The notes: generated from the letters alone by a model not told the origin. Shown: positions 1-8,671, numbered from the stretch's first letter. The stretch is 34,074 nucleotides of DNA from Chromobacterium sphagni (GCF_001855555.1 NZ_MKCT01000035.1:1-34074), one strand, 5' to 3'. Numbers and translations: made by a program.

Positions 1-1645
1 CAAAAACACCGCCATCGAATATGAAGGCGTGCACATCAACATCGTCGACACTCCGGGACACGCCGACTTCGGCGGCGAAGTAGAGCGCGTGCTGGGCATG
101 GTGGATGGCGTGCTGCTGCTGGTGGATGCCGTTGAAGGCCCGATGCCGCAGACCCGCTTTGTGACCAAAAAGGCGCTGGCTTTGGGCCTGCGTCCGATCG
201 TGGTCATCAACAAGGTTGACCGTCCGGGCGCGCGTCCGGATTGGGTGGTGGACCAGACCTTCGACTTGTTCGACAAGCTGGGCGCCACCGACGAACAGCT
301 GGATTTCCCGATCATTTACGCTTCCGGCCTGAACGGTTTCGCCAAGTTGGAGCTGGAAGAAGAGTCCGACAATATGCGTCCGCTGTTCGAGACCGTGCTC
401 AAGCACGTCCCGACTCCTCCGGGCGACGCCGACGCGCCGCTGCAGCTGCAGATCTCCGCGCTGGACTACTCCACCTATACCGGCCGCCTGGGCGTGGGCC
501 GCGTGCTGAACGGCCGCATCAAGCCGGGCCAGCAGGTGGTGGTGATGAACCACGAAGAGCAGGTGGCTTCCGGCCGCATCAACCAGGTGCTTGGTTACCA
601 GGGTCTGGACCGCGTTCCGGTTGAAGGCGCCGAGGCGGGTGACATCATCATCATTTCCGGCCTGGACGACATCGGCATCGGCGTGACCATCTGCGACAAG
701 GAGCAGCCGGTAGGCCTGCCGGTGCTGGGCGTGGACGAACCGACCCTGACCATGGACTTCATGGTGAACTCGTCGCCGCTGGCCGGCACCGAAGGCAAGT
801 TCGTCACCTCGCGCCAGATTCGCGACCGCCTGACCAAAGAGCTGCTGACCAACGTTGCGCTGCGCGTGGAAGACACCGGCGACTCCGACGTGTTCCGCGT
901 GTCGGGCCGCGGCGAGCTGCACCTGACCATTTTGCTGGAAAACATGCGTCGCGAAGGCTTTGAAATGGCCGTCGCCAAGCCGCGCGTGGTTTACAAGGAA
1001 ATCAACGGCCAGAAGTGCGAGCCGTATGAAAACCTGTCCATCGACCTGGAAGACGACCACCAGGGCGGCGTGATGGAAGAAATCGGCCGCCGTCGCGGCG
1101 AGCTGACCAATATGGAATCGGACGGCATGGGCCGTACCCGCCTGGAATACCACATTCCGGCGCGCGGCCTGATCGGCTTCCAGTCCGACTTCATGACCAT
1201 GACCCGCGGCACCGGCCTGATGAGCCACGTGTTCGACGACTACGCTCCGGTTAAGCCGGACATGCCGGGTCGCCACAACGGCGTGCTGATCTCGCAGGAA
1301 AACGGCGAAGCCGTGGCCTACGCGCTGTGGAAGCTGGAAGACCGCGGCCGCATGTTCGTTGCGCCGGGCGAAAAGCTGTATGAAGGCATGATCATCGGCA
1401 TCCACAGCCGCGACAACGACCTGGTGGTGAACCCGGTCAAGGGCAAGCAGCTGACCAACGTCCGCGCCTCCGGCACCGACGAGGCGGTTCGCCTGACCAC
1501 TCCGATCAAGCTGACGCTGGAATCGGCGGTCGAGTTCATCGACGACGACGAACTGGTGGAAATCACTCCGAAATCCATCCGCATCCGCAAGCGCTACCTG
1601 CAGGAAAACGAGCGTCGCCGCATGTCCAAGGCTGAAAGCAACTAA
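1..1645 (+). CDS. typA: Ribosome-associated GTPase TypA/BipA, 5' end missing
   Basis: Translational GTPase of the EF-G/LepA class that binds the ribosome and is linked to stress growth and 50S assembly. The gene is cut by the left window edge. The frame is open from base 2 and gives 547 residues; about 58 N-terminal residues (P-loop and switch I) lie outside, judged against E. coli BipA of about 607. Visible motifs are the G3 box [10 protein letters not shown] at the start and the G4 box [10 protein letters not shown] near visible residue 65, followed by domain II, domain III and the BipA-specific C-terminal domain with a basic tail ([15 protein letters not shown]). The gene ends TAA and is followed by a strong hairpin terminator. 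The identification is secure; the only defect is the truncation. Confidence 0.97.
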   Translation, partial: KNTAIEYEGVHINIVDTPGHADFGGEVERVLGMVDGVLLLVDAVEGPMPQTRFVTKKALALGLRPIVVINKVDRPGARPDWVVDQTFDLFDKLGATDEQLDFPIIYASGLNGFAKLELEEESDNMRPLFETVLKHVPTPPGDADAPLQLQISALDYSTYTGRLGVGRVLNGRIKPGQQVVVMNHEEQVASGRINQVLGYQGLDRVPVEGAEAGDIIIISGLDDIGIGVTICDKEQPVGLPVLGVDEPTLTMDFMVNSSPLAGTEGKFVTSRQIRDRLTKELLTNVALRVEDTGDSDVFRVSGRGELHLTILLENMRREGFEMAVAKPRVVYKEINGQKCEPYENLSIDLEDDHQGGVMEEIGRRRGELTNMESDGMGRTRLEYHIPARGLIGFQSDFMTMTRGTGLMSHVFDDYAPVKPDMPGRHNGVLISQENGEAVAYALWKLEDRGRMFVAPGEKLYEGMIIGIHSRDNDLVVNPVKGKQLTNVRASGTDEAVRLTTPIKLTLESAVEFIDDDELVEITPKSIRIRKRYLQENERRRMSKAESN

Positions 1646-1681
1646 GGCTTTTGCCCTACCGGCGGCTTGCGCCTCCGGTCG

Positions 1682-2287
1682 TCAAAACACCCCGCAGCCT
1701 GAATGGCTGGCGGGGTGTTTTATTTGGCGGACTCGGGCGTTCAGGGCGGCGTCCAGCTGTTCGAACAACTGCTGATAGGCGGCGTGGTCGCTGTCCAGCA
1801 TGGTTCGGGAATTGCCGCTGCTGTCCCAGGCCGCTTGCTCGATCCGGGCGCGCAGCAACACGTCGTGCGGCTGGCTGCCCGGGCGCAGCGAGAGCAGCAG
1901 GGCGGTGCTCTGGTGGTCGGGCTTGGCCGGCAGCGGCACCTTTATCTTCAGCACCCCGCGCAGCACCTGGCGCGCGTGGCTGACCAGGGGTTCGTTTTTT
2001 TTCGCCTGGATCAGGCCGTAGTCGGCATCCACTTCCACCCTGGTATAGCCCAGCTTCTGCAGCGCCTGCCGCGCGGCCTGCAGCACGGCGGGCGGGCTGG
2101 CTCCGCTCAGCTGCCGGTCGCGGGCCTGCAGATAGGCGTTCATTTCCTCCTCGCTGGGCTCCGCCCTGAGCTGGGTGGAGCTATAGCGCAGGAGGCGGCC
2201 GCCCTGGCCTGTGACTTGCTCGTTGTCGTCGGTCAGCGCGGCGGCGCCGAGCGCCAGCAGGATGATGCCCAGTAAAAGGAAACGCAT
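1682..2287 (-). CDS. Exported protein of unknown function, 201 aa
   Basis: Convergent with typA. The start is supported by AAGG about 8 nt upstream of ATG. The N-terminus (MRFLLLGIILLALGAAALT) is a clear signal peptide or membrane anchor with no lipobox cysteine. The mature part has a helical stretch (residues 50-80) followed by LQKLGYTRVEVDADYGLIQAKK and ends with a YQQLFEQLDAALNARV helix. This layout (LGY..VDADYGLI.A.K, then a YQxLFxxL helix near the end) recalls a widespread family of small periplasmic proteins and lipoproteins of unknown function; that likeness is from memory and no function is claimed. The last dozen or so codons are formed by the bidirectional terminator hairpin, which is unusual. 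A shorter true protein with a sequence error near the end cannot be excluded. Confidence 0.72.
   Translation of the reverse strand: MRFLLLGIILLALGAAALTDDNEQVTGQGGRLLRYSSTQLRAEPSEEEMNAYLQARDRQLSGASPPAVLQAARQALQKLGYTRVEVDADYGLIQAKKNEPLVSHARQVLRGVLKIKVPLPAKPDHQSTALLLSLRPGSQPHDVLLRARIEQAAWDSSGNSRTMLDSDHAAYQQLFEQLDAALNARVRQIKHPASHSGCGVF
1684..1721. terminator. Bidirectional intrinsic terminator between typA and a convergent gene
   Basis: Inverted repeat with arms AAAACACCCCGC and GCGGGGTGTTTT, plus an inner AGCC/GGCT pair around a short TGAAT loop. A and T tracts on opposite sides let it work in both directions. On the minus strand it lies inside the last codons of the convergent exported-protein gene, so that gene's stop codon sits at the edge of the hairpin. 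Confidence 0.85.
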
Positions 2288-2384
2288 GGTCCGGACCTTT
2301 TAAATGACCATGGTATTCAATCTGGCAGCTTGCCGATGACGCCCGTGTTTCCAAATGTCCGCGCCAGGCTGCTTGGCGTCGTTG

Positions 2385-2430
2385 CCACCATATATTGATT
2401 AATGCCAATAATTTCCCCTCTATTTTGTGT
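2385..2430 (+). promoter_or_regulatory. Tandem NrdR-box-like sites upstream of nrdD
   Basis: Two 16-bp sites, CCACCATATATTGATT (2385-2400) and CCCCTCTATTTTGTGT (2415-2430), fit the published NrdR-box pattern (aCaCwAtATaTwGtgt). Their starts are 30 bp apart, about three helical turns, which is the paired arrangement expected for NrdR control of ribonucleotide reductase genes. They lie 79-124 nt before the nrdD start. The match was made by eye; no matrix score was computed. Confidence 0.7.
2395..2408 (+). promoter_or_regulatory. FNR/ANR-like site, one good half
   Basis: TTGAT-TAAT-GCCAA against the FNR consensus TTGAT-N4-ATCAA: the left half is perfect and the right half matches 3 of 5. It overlaps the first NrdR-like box. 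Anaerobic control would suit nrdDG, but the weak right half keeps this tentative. Confidence 0.35.
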
Positions 2431-2508
2431 GATAGTCGACGCAACAGTAGGCGGGGCGCGCTTGCGCAGGCGCTTCGCCGCAGTGATGGAAAATCGGAGG
2501 GGTAACGG

Positions 2509-4647
2509 ATGTTGCAAGTGAGCAAGCGGGACGGAGCGGTGGTGGGGTTCGATATTGGCAAGATCGCCAACGCCTGCGAACGGGCGGCGCGGGCGGCCGG
2601 GCATGCTGAGCCGGCGCGCCTGGCGCTGGAGACGGCTGCGCGGGTGGAGCGGCAGTGCAAGGCGTTGGCGGTGGAGGGGCGGCTCAGCATTCCCGCCATT
2701 CAGCGGCAGGTGGAGGATGCGTTGATGCATGACCATCCGCAAGTGGCGAGGGTCTACATACAGTATCGCCACCACCGCGACACCATCCGCGCGCAAGGCT
2801 CGGAACTGCATGCCAAATTGATGGGGCTGGTGAGCAAGACCGACGAAGAGGCGACCACCGAGAACGCCAATAAGGACGCCAATGTCTTTCCGGTAATGCG
2901 CGACCTGATGGCCGGCATCGTGTCCAAGCAGTTCGCCAGCACCTTTTTGCCCAAGGACATCCTGGAAGCGCACAACCGCGGCGACATCCATTTCCACGAC
3001 CTGGATTACTCTCCCTTCCTGCCGTTTACCAATTGCTGCCTGGTTGACCTGAAAGGCATGCTGGAGCAGGGCTTCCGTCTGGGCAACGCGCAAATTGAAA
3101 GTCCGCGCTCGATAGGGGTGGCCTGCGCCGTCACCGCGCAGATCATCGCCCAGGTAGCCAGCCACCAGTATGGCGGCACCACCATCCCCAACATCGACCA
3201 GACGCTGGCGCCCTATGTGTTGAAAAGCTATCGCAAGAACCTGGACGTGGCGCAGGAGTACGGCATCGCCGATACGGAACGCTATGCCCGCGAGCGCACA
3301 GAAAAAGAGACCTACGACGGCATCCAGGCTTGCGAATACGAGATCAATACTCTGTTCAGCTCCAACGGCCAGCAGCCGTTTGTCACTTTTTCCTTCGGCA
3401 TGGGCCTGGCCTGGGAGGCGCGCATCATCCAGCAGGCCATTCTGAAGGTGCGCATCAGGGGCTTGGGCAAGGAGGGCATCACGCCGGTGTTTCCCAAGCT
3501 GGTGATGTTTATCGACGAAGGCGTCAATCTCAAGCCGCAAGACCCGAATTACGACATCAAGCAGCTGGCGTTGGAGTGCACCTCCAAACGCATGTATCCG
3601 GACATCATCTCGGCCGGGCTGAACCGGCGGATTACCGGCTCCAGCGTGCCGGTGTCGCCGATGGGTTGCCGCAGCTTCCTGTCCGCATGGCGCGACGAGC
3701 AGGGGCGGGAGGTGCTGGATGGGCGCAATAATCTGGGCGTGGTCAGTCTGAACCTGCCGCGCATCGCCATCGAGGCCAATGGCGATGTGGCCGTTTTTTG
3801 GCGCGCGCTGAATGAGAGGCTGCAACTGTGCCTGCGCGCATTGATGCTGCGCATCGGCCGGCTGGAGGGCGTGAAGGCCAATGTGGCGCCCATTTTGTAT
3901 ACCGAGGGCGCTTTCGGCATGCGGCTGCGGCCGGACGAGGATGTCATGGGGCTGTTCCGCGGCGGCCGGGCTTCCATATCGCTGGGCTATATCGGTCTGC
4001 ACGAAGTGGGCGTGCTGCTGTTTGGCAAGCATCCGGCCGACAGCGCCGAAGCGCGGGACTTCCTGCGCAGCGTGGTGGCGCGGATGGGCGAGGCGGCGGC
4101 GGAGTGGCGGCGGGAGACCGGTTTTGGCTTCTCCCTGTACTCCACGCCCAGCGAATCCTTGTGCCACCGTTTTTGCAAGCTGGACCGCGAGCGCTTTGGC
4201 GTGATCGCCGAGGTGACCGACAAGGGTTACTACACCAACTCCTTCCACCTGGACGTGTTCCGCAAGGTGGACCCGTTCCAGAAGATAGACTTCGAGTCTG
4301 GCTATGCCGAGCTGGCCAGCGGCGGCCACATCAGCTATGTGGAGCTGCCCAATATGAAGCATAACCTGCAGGCGCTGGAGCGGATCTGGGATTACGCGCT
4401 GGAGCGGGTGCCTTACTTCGGCAGCAATACGCCGGTCGACTCTTGCGGCCAGTGCGGTTTCATGGGCGAGGCGCTGGCCACCGCCGACGGCTTCAGTTGC
4501 CCGCAATGCGGCAACCGCGACGGCGCGTCGCTGTCGGTGACACGCCGGGTGTGCGGTTACCTGGGCAGTCCCAATGCCCGGCCGTTCAATGCCGGCAAGC
4601 AGAAGGAGGTGATGCGCCGGGTCAAGCATTTCGGCGGCGAGCATTGA
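2509..4647 (+). CDS. nrdD: Anaerobic (class III) ribonucleoside-triphosphate reductase
   Basis: Glycyl-radical enzyme that reduces NTPs to dNTPs without oxygen. The 712-residue length equals that of the E. coli enzyme. An ATP-cone domain fills roughly residues 3-95. The radical-relay cysteines are probably C176 and C387 (in SPMGCRSFL). The C-terminal zinc site is C646-x2-C649 and C664-x2-C667. The glycyl-radical loop is RRVCGYLG with the radical on G683, near the extreme C-terminus. These positions are offset from E. coli by only 1-3 residues. The ATG follows GGAGGGG at good spacing. nrdG follows after 7 nt, so the two are surely co-transcribed. Tandem NrdR-like boxes lie upstream. All key residues are present and the enzyme should be active in a facultative anaerobe. 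Confidence 0.97.
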   Translation: MLQVSKRDGAVVGFDIGKIANACERAARAAGHAEPARLALETAARVERQCKALAVEGRLSIPAIQRQVEDALMHDHPQVARVYIQYRHHRDTIRAQGSELHAKLMGLVSKTDEEATTENANKDANVFPVMRDLMAGIVSKQFASTFLPKDILEAHNRGDIHFHDLDYSPFLPFTNCCLVDLKGMLEQGFRLGNAQIESPRSIGVACAVTAQIIAQVASHQYGGTTIPNIDQTLAPYVLKSYRKNLDVAQEYGIADTERYARERTEKETYDGIQACEYEINTLFSSNGQQPFVTFSFGMGLAWEARIIQQAILKVRIRGLGKEGITPVFPKLVMFIDEGVNLKPQDPNYDIKQLALECTSKRMYPDIISAGLNRRITGSSVPVSPMGCRSFLSAWRDEQGREVLDGRNNLGVVSLNLPRIAIEANGDVAVFWRALNERLQLCLRALMLRIGRLEGVKANVAPILYTEGAFGMRLRPDEDVMGLFRGGRASISLGYIGLHEVGVLLFGKHPADSAEARDFLRSVVARMGEAAAEWRRETGFGFSLYSTPSESLCHRFCKLDRERFGVIAEVTDKGYYTNSFHLDVFRKVDPFQKIDFESGYAELASGGHISYVELPNMKHNLQALERIWDYALERVPYFGSNTPVDSCGQCGFMGEALATADGFSCPQCGNRDGASLSVTRRVCGYLGSPNARPFNAGKQKEVMRRVKHFGGEH

Positions 4648-4654
4648 GCGCGAC

Positions 4655-5119
4655 ATGAACTACGAGCGCTACTACACTTGCGACCTAGTGAATGGCGAAG
4701 GCGTGCGGGTAAGCTTGTTCGTCACCGGTTGCCTGCATGCCTGCGAAGGCTGCCATAACCGGTCGACCTGGGACCGCAAGGCCGGCCGGCCATTTACCGC
4801 CGCGGCGCGGGAGGCGTTGCTGGAGCGTTGCGCCGACCGCGACGGCCTCAGCCTGTCCGGCGGCGATCCGTTGCACCCGGCCAATCGCGACGAGATTCTG
4901 GCGCTGTGCCGGCTGTTCAAACAACGCTATCCGGACAAGAACATCTGGTTGTGGACCGGCTATCTGTTCGAGGAGGTGCGCTCGTTGCCGGTGATGCAGT
5001 ATCTGGACGTGGTGATCGACGGCCGCTACCGCCGGGATTTGCCGACCAGCAAGCCCTGGCGCGGATCGGACAACCAGCGGCTGATCCGTCTGGGCGGGCC
5101 GGTTCCCGTCATCGGCTGA
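4655..5119 (+). CDS. nrdG: Anaerobic ribonucleotide reductase-activating protein (radical SAM)
   Basis: Radical-SAM activase that installs the glycyl radical on NrdD using S-adenosylmethionine and a [4Fe-4S] cluster. The 154-residue protein has the cluster motif C26-x3-C30-x2-C33 (TGCLHACEGCHN) and the SAM-binding LSLSGGDPL stretch near residue 68. Its length matches the family. The start lies 7 nt after the nrdD stop with no strong Shine-Dalgarno of its own, which suggests coupling to nrdD translation. No clear terminator was found after the gene. Confidence 0.96.
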   Translation: MNYERYYTCDLVNGEGVRVSLFVTGCLHACEGCHNRSTWDRKAGRPFTAAAREALLERCADRDGLSLSGGDPLHPANRDEILALCRLFKQRYPDKNIWLWTGYLFEEVRSLPVMQYLDVVIDGRYRRDLPTSKPWRGSDNQRLIRLGGPVPVIG

Positions 5120-5196
5120 CCGCGGTCCCGATCGCTGGCGGGGAGGGGATGGAAAGACTAGGCTGGATGCAGTGATCGAGCCGGGCGGAGGTTGGG

Positions 5197-5970
5197 ATGC
5201 GCTGGTTTTGGCGGATGGTCTGCTGCCTGGGGTGGGCATTGCTGCCGGCTTGGGCGGCGGCGGACGAGGTGGCGCTGGCCAATGGCGAGTGGGCGCCCTA
5301 TCTATCCGCGCGCCTGCCGCATCAGGGTTTCGCATCCCATATTGTCAGCGAGGCGTTCCGGCTGGCCGGCTTGCGCGTGGCCTATCATTTTTATCCCTGG
5401 GCGCGGGCGGAGGCGATGGTGCGCAGCGGCGAAGTCGCCGGTTCGGTGGTGTGGTCGATGACTCCCGAGCGGCAGACGTTCGCGCTGTTCAGCGATCCGG
5501 TGGTCACCGATGAAGAGGTGGTGTTTCATCTGGCGACCAGGCGGATGCGGGCTGATCGGGTGGAGGATTTCTATGGCCTGAGCATGGCCACGCCCAATGG
5601 CTCGCGCCTGGGTGTCTGGCAGGAGGCCATCGATGCCGGCCTGATCCGCAATTATGTCACCACCGACATTCAGTCCGGCATGCGGCAGCTGCTGCTGGGA
5701 CGTCTGGATTTCTTCCCGCTGACCCGCTCGGTGGGGCTGGCCGAGTTGCGCCAGTACTTCACTCCCAGGGAGCGGGCCGCCATCGTTGCCGCGCCGCATG
5801 TGTTCGCGCGGGTGGATTATCGGCTGATGCTCAGCCGCAGGCAACCCGGCGCGGCGCAGTTGCTTGTGCGTTTCAATCAGGGCCTGGCGCGCCTGCGGGC
5901 CAGCGGCCAGTATGCCCGGCTGGAAAGGGACTTCCTCGCCGGCGGGTATGACCAGCCGCGGCCGCCCTGA
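5197..5970 (+). CDS. Periplasmic solute-binding-like protein (SBP_bac_3 type), 257 aa
   Basis: Exported protein like the binding components of polar amino acid ABC transporters. GGAG lies 6 nt before the ATG. The N-terminus has a basic start, a hydrophobic core and a cleavage region around AWAAADEV (residues 19-25). The mature part carries the usual family features: GEWAPYLS at the start, HIVSEAFRLAGLRVAYHFYPWARAE, then DIQSGMRQLLLGRLDFFPL near the hinge. No ABC permease or ATPase lies nearby. Such orphan proteins are numerous in Chromobacterium-like genomes and their ligands are mostly unknown; they can also act as sensory or catalytic domains. A specific substrate is not proposed. Confidence 0.8.
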   Translation: MRWFWRMVCCLGWALLPAWAAADEVALANGEWAPYLSARLPHQGFASHIVSEAFRLAGLRVAYHFYPWARAEAMVRSGEVAGSVVWSMTPERQTFALFSDPVVTDEEVVFHLATRRMRADRVEDFYGLSMATPNGSRLGVWQEAIDAGLIRNYVTTDIQSGMRQLLLGRLDFFPLTRSVGLAELRQYFTPRERAAIVAAPHVFARVDYRLMLSRRQPGAAQLLVRFNQGLARLRASGQYARLERDFLAGGYDQPRPP

Positions 5971-6036
5971 GTTCAGGGCTAACTTGTTGCAAATTCTGTC
6001 CGCTGCTTCCTGTTGCGTGAAACTCAATTATCATGA

Positions 6037-6053
6037 ATTGAGAATCATCAAAA
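6037..6053 (+). promoter_or_regulatory. Weak Fur-like operator before the MFS gene
   Basis: TGAGAAT-C-ATCAAAA compares with the Fur 7-1-7 pattern TGATAAT-N-ATTATCA: 6 of 7 match on the left and about 4 of 7 on the right. An overlapping CAATT...AATTG inverted repeat starts at 6025. The stretch is AT-rich in a GC-rich neighbourhood, so chance matches are likely. Confidence 0.25.
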
Positions 6054-6078
6054 AACAATGATCGCGGAGGAGAAGGCA

Positions 6079-7290
6079 ATGGCTTGGACTAAGGAGCAGA
6101 AGCAGACGGTGTTGGCCTGCTATCTGGGCTGGACGCTGGATGCGTTCGATTTCTTCCTGATGGTGTTCGTGTTGAAGGACATCGCCAGGGAATTCGGCAC
6201 CGATATCGAAGCCGTGAGCTGGGCCACCATGCTCACGCTGGCCGCCAGGCCGATAGGCGCGCTGATATTCGGCCGGCTGGCCGACCGTTATGGCCGCCGC
6301 CCGGTGCTGATGGCCAATATCGTGATGTATTCGGTGCTGGGCTTCGCCTCGGCGTTTTCGCCCAACCTGATGGTGCTGCTGATTCTGCGCACCCTGTTCG
6401 GGGTGGCGATGGGAGGCGAATGGGGAGTGGGGTCGTCGCTGACCATGGAAAGCATTCCCAAGGAGTCGCGCGGTTTCGTTTCCGGCTTGCTGCAGGCCGG
6501 CTATCCCAGCGGCTATCTGCTGGCGACGCTGGCCTTCGGCCAGTTGTTCGAGCATGTGGGCTGGCGCGGCATGTTCATGCTCAGCCTGCTGCCGGCGCTG
6601 CTTACGCTGTATATCCGCCGCAACGTGCCGGAAAGCCCCAGTTGGGAGGCTGCGCGCCATCAGGAGAAGCCAAGCCTGTTTGCCACCATTTGCGCGCAGT
6701 GGCGCTTGTCGTTGTACGCCATCATTCTGATGACCTGCTTCAACTTCTTTTCCCATGGCACGCAGGACTTGTATCCCACCTTCCTGCGCGTGCAGCACAA
6801 ATTTGACCCGCACACCGTGCAGGCCATCGCCCTTTGCCTGAATGTCGGCGCCATTATCGGTGGCCTGACGATTGGTGGCTTGTCCGAGCGGATTGGCCGC
6901 CGCAACGCCATCACCCTGGCGGCTTTGTTCGCCTTGCCGGTGTTGCCGCTATGGGCGTTTTCTTCCACGCCGATGGCGCTGGCCGCAGGCGCCTTCCTGA
7001 TGCAGATCGCGGTGCAGGGCGCCTGGGGCGTGATTCCCGCCCACCTTAACGAAATCTCGCCGATGGCTGTGCGCGCCACCTTTCCCGGCTTGGTCTACCA
7101 GCTGGGCAACCTGCTGGCCTCGGTCAACAGCCCGATGCAGGCGCACATGGCCAAGCTGAACGGCGGCGACTACGGCATGGCGATGGCGACGGTGGCCGGC
7201 GTCGTGGCGATTGCGATTGCGGTGCTGATCCGTTTCAGCCGCGAGCGGAGAGGGGAGCCGATGGAGGTGATGGAGCCGGCGCCGCATTGA
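6079..7290 (+). CDS. MFS transporter, SHS-like (carboxylate/sialate type)
   Basis: Twelve-helix inner-membrane transporter of the major facilitator superfamily, 403 residues. An in-frame ATG lies 21 nt upstream at 6058, but GGAGGAG sits 6 nt before 6079, so the later start is chosen. The first helix reads LACYLGWTLDAFDFFLMVFVL. The loop 2-3 motif is GRLADRYGRRPV (conserved G, D, R, G and RR). The repeat in the second half is GLSERIGRRNAIT. The WTLDAFDFF opening and the GGEWGVG stretch in helix 4 recall the sialate:H+ symporter family, which includes NanT and lactate permeases. The substrate cannot be read from sequence, and no sialic-acid catabolic gene is nearby. A hairpin terminator follows. 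Confidence 0.87.
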   Translation: MAWTKEQKQTVLACYLGWTLDAFDFFLMVFVLKDIAREFGTDIEAVSWATMLTLAARPIGALIFGRLADRYGRRPVLMANIVMYSVLGFASAFSPNLMVLLILRTLFGVAMGGEWGVGSSLTMESIPKESRGFVSGLLQAGYPSGYLLATLAFGQLFEHVGWRGMFMLSLLPALLTLYIRRNVPESPSWEAARHQEKPSLFATICAQWRLSLYAIILMTCFNFFSHGTQDLYPTFLRVQHKFDPHTVQAIALCLNVGAIIGGLTIGGLSERIGRRNAITLAALFALPVLPLWAFSSTPMALAAGAFLMQIAVQGAWGVIPAHLNEISPMAVRATFPGLVYQLGNLLASVNSPMQAHMAKLNGGDYGMAMATVAGVVAIAIAVLIRFSRERRGEPMEVMEPAPH

Positions 7291-7311
7291 TCGGGACATG
7301 ACTTGCCAATG

Positions 7312-7343
7312 AAAACCGGCGGCGAAGTTTGCCGCCGGTTTTT
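7312..7343. terminator. Intrinsic terminator after the MFS gene, also usable from the minus strand
   Basis: Arms AAAACCGGCGGC and GCCGCCGGTTTTT with a 7-nt loop. A run of T follows on the plus strand and a run of A precedes it, so it can also end transcription of the convergent minus-strand flavoprotein gene that stops at 7369. Confidence 0.85.
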
Positions 7344-7368
7344 GCTTCTCTGGCGCCGGGTTGGGACG

Positions 7369-8400
7369 TTAAAGTTCTGACAGTCTGAGTTTGCAGGCGG
7401 CCGCCTCGGCCATGACCCGTTCGAACAGTTCCGCCACCGTTGGGACGTCCTCGATCAGTCCCTGAGCCTGCCCTATCAGCTGCACACCTTTCATGTGGTC
7501 GCCTTCCTGTATCGCCAGCCGTATCGATTCGGTCGCCGCGCCGAACAGCGCCAGTTGCCTTAGCGCCTGCGGCTGGCTGATCATGCCGCCGATCGCCATT
7601 TTCATCACCGGCATGCCCATGCGGCGCGCCATCTGGCTGGCGCGGAAGGCGGCGGGCAGCAGGCCCAGCGGTTTGCGGCAGGCGCGGCGCGCGGCCGGCG
7701 TGTCCATCACGCGGCACCATAGGCCGTCGAAATTCTTCGAGTACAGCGTGTCCGCCACGCCGCGTTCGCGGATCATGTCCTTGGTTTTTGCGTGCACCGG
7801 GCTTTCCCGCGTCATCGCCAGCCGCGTGCCCATCGCCACTGCATCGGCGCCCAGCGCCAGCGCGACGATCAGGCTGTTGCCGTCGGCAAAGCCGCCTGCG
7901 GCGATGATGGGGAGCCGGCTTGCCTTGCGGATGGCTGGAATCAGCACCAGCGAAGTGACGTTGCCGCCATGGGCCGCGGCTTCGTGGCCGGTGACCAGCA
8001 GCGCGTCGGCGCCGCTTTTTTCGGCGGATATGGCGTGTTTCTCCGTTACCACGGTGGCAATCACCTTGCCGCCGTAATCATGAACCGCTTCGGCGATCCA
8101 GTCGCCTTTGCCCAGTGAGTAATTGATTACCGGCACCCGCTCCTCCAGTGCCGCCCGGGCGTTGTCGGCGGCGCCCGGCATCATTAGCGTGCAGCCTATG
8201 CCGAAGGGGCGGTCGGTCAATTCGCGGATGCGGCGGATGGCGGCGCGGGTGTCGGCGGCGGATAGCGGTCCGCTGGCCAGAATGCCCAATCCGCCTGCGT
8301 TGCTGACTGCGGCCACCAGTTCCGGCGTGGCGATGTAACTCATTCCGGGGCAGATTAGTGGGTGCTGGATCCCGAGCAGGCGGGTGAGGGCGGTTTGCAT
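7369..8400 (-). CDS. Nitronate monooxygenase-family FMN oxidoreductase
   Basis: FMN-binding TIM-barrel protein of the 2-nitropropane dioxygenase/nitronate monooxygenase family, 343 residues. The start MQTALTRLLGIQHPLICPGM is chosen because this is where family homology normally begins; the frame is open for 21 more codons upstream, and no clear Shine-Dalgarno decides the matter. Family signatures are AVSNAGGLGILA (residues 34-45), DALLVTGHEAAAHGG with the conserved His, and the phosphate-binding AAGGFADGNSL and ALGADAVAMGTR stretches. It lies alone on the minus strand and converges on the MFS gene. It could act on nitronates or as an NAD(P)H:quinone reductase; the family is often over-annotated. 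Confidence 0.87.
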   Translation of the reverse strand: MQTALTRLLGIQHPLICPGMSYIATPELVAAVSNAGGLGILASGPLSAADTRAAIRRIRELTDRPFGIGCTLMMPGAADNARAALEERVPVINYSLGKGDWIAEAVHDYGGKVIATVVTEKHAISAEKSGADALLVTGHEAAAHGGNVTSLVLIPAIRKASRLPIIAAGGFADGNSLIVALALGADAVAMGTRLAMTRESPVHAKTKDMIRERGVADTLYSKNFDGLWCRVMDTPAARRACRKPLGLLPAAFRASQMARRMGMPVMKMAIGGMISQPQALRQLALFGAATESIRLAIQEGDHMKGVQLIGQAQGLIEDVPTVAELFERVMAEAAACKLRLSEL

Positions 8401-8479
8401 TGGGCGGGTCCGGAGTGGTTTACAATGGTGCGATATTGTTGATGTATTTGTCCTGAAATTCAAACGATTGTTTTATAAC

Positions 8480-8671
8480 ATGACGCTGATCATCGTATTG
8501 ATAGGCTGGTTGTATGTGGTGCTGATGTTGGCGGTTGCCCAGCGCAGTGTGCCTGCGGGGCTGGCTATCGGCTTCTTTCTCGGGGTGCTGCCCACTTGGT
8601 TTGTTGCCTGGGTGGTACGCAACCGGCTGCGAAGGCGCGTCGCTGGGCGGAAAGATGCCGGCAAAGCTTGA
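8480..8671 (+). CDS. Small membrane protein, 63 aa, unknown function
   Basis: Two hydrophobic stretches, residues 2-20 (TLIIVLIGWLYVVLMLAVA) and 25-47 (GLAIGFFLGVLPTWFVAWVV), followed by a very basic tail (RNRLRRRVAGRK). This predicts a two-helix hairpin with positive-inside ends in the cytoplasm. No strong Shine-Dalgarno lies before the ATG, so the start is uncertain; the frame is open further upstream to about 8384. It sits just before the rpsB promoter, whose -35 overlaps its stop codon. No function is proposed. Confidence 0.6.
   Translation: MTLIIVLIGWLYVVLMLAVAQRSVPAGLAIGFFLGVLPTWFVAWVVRNRLRRRVAGRKDAGKA

Noticed and set aside
2317-4656. Long minus-strand frame (779 codons) opposite nrdD
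   Set aside because: It is antisense to an intact nrdD with all catalytic residues; composition is typical of a shadow frame.
6058-6078. Upstream in-frame ATG of the MFS gene
   Set aside because: The strong GGAGGAG site lies between this ATG and the one at 6079, so it cannot serve 6058.
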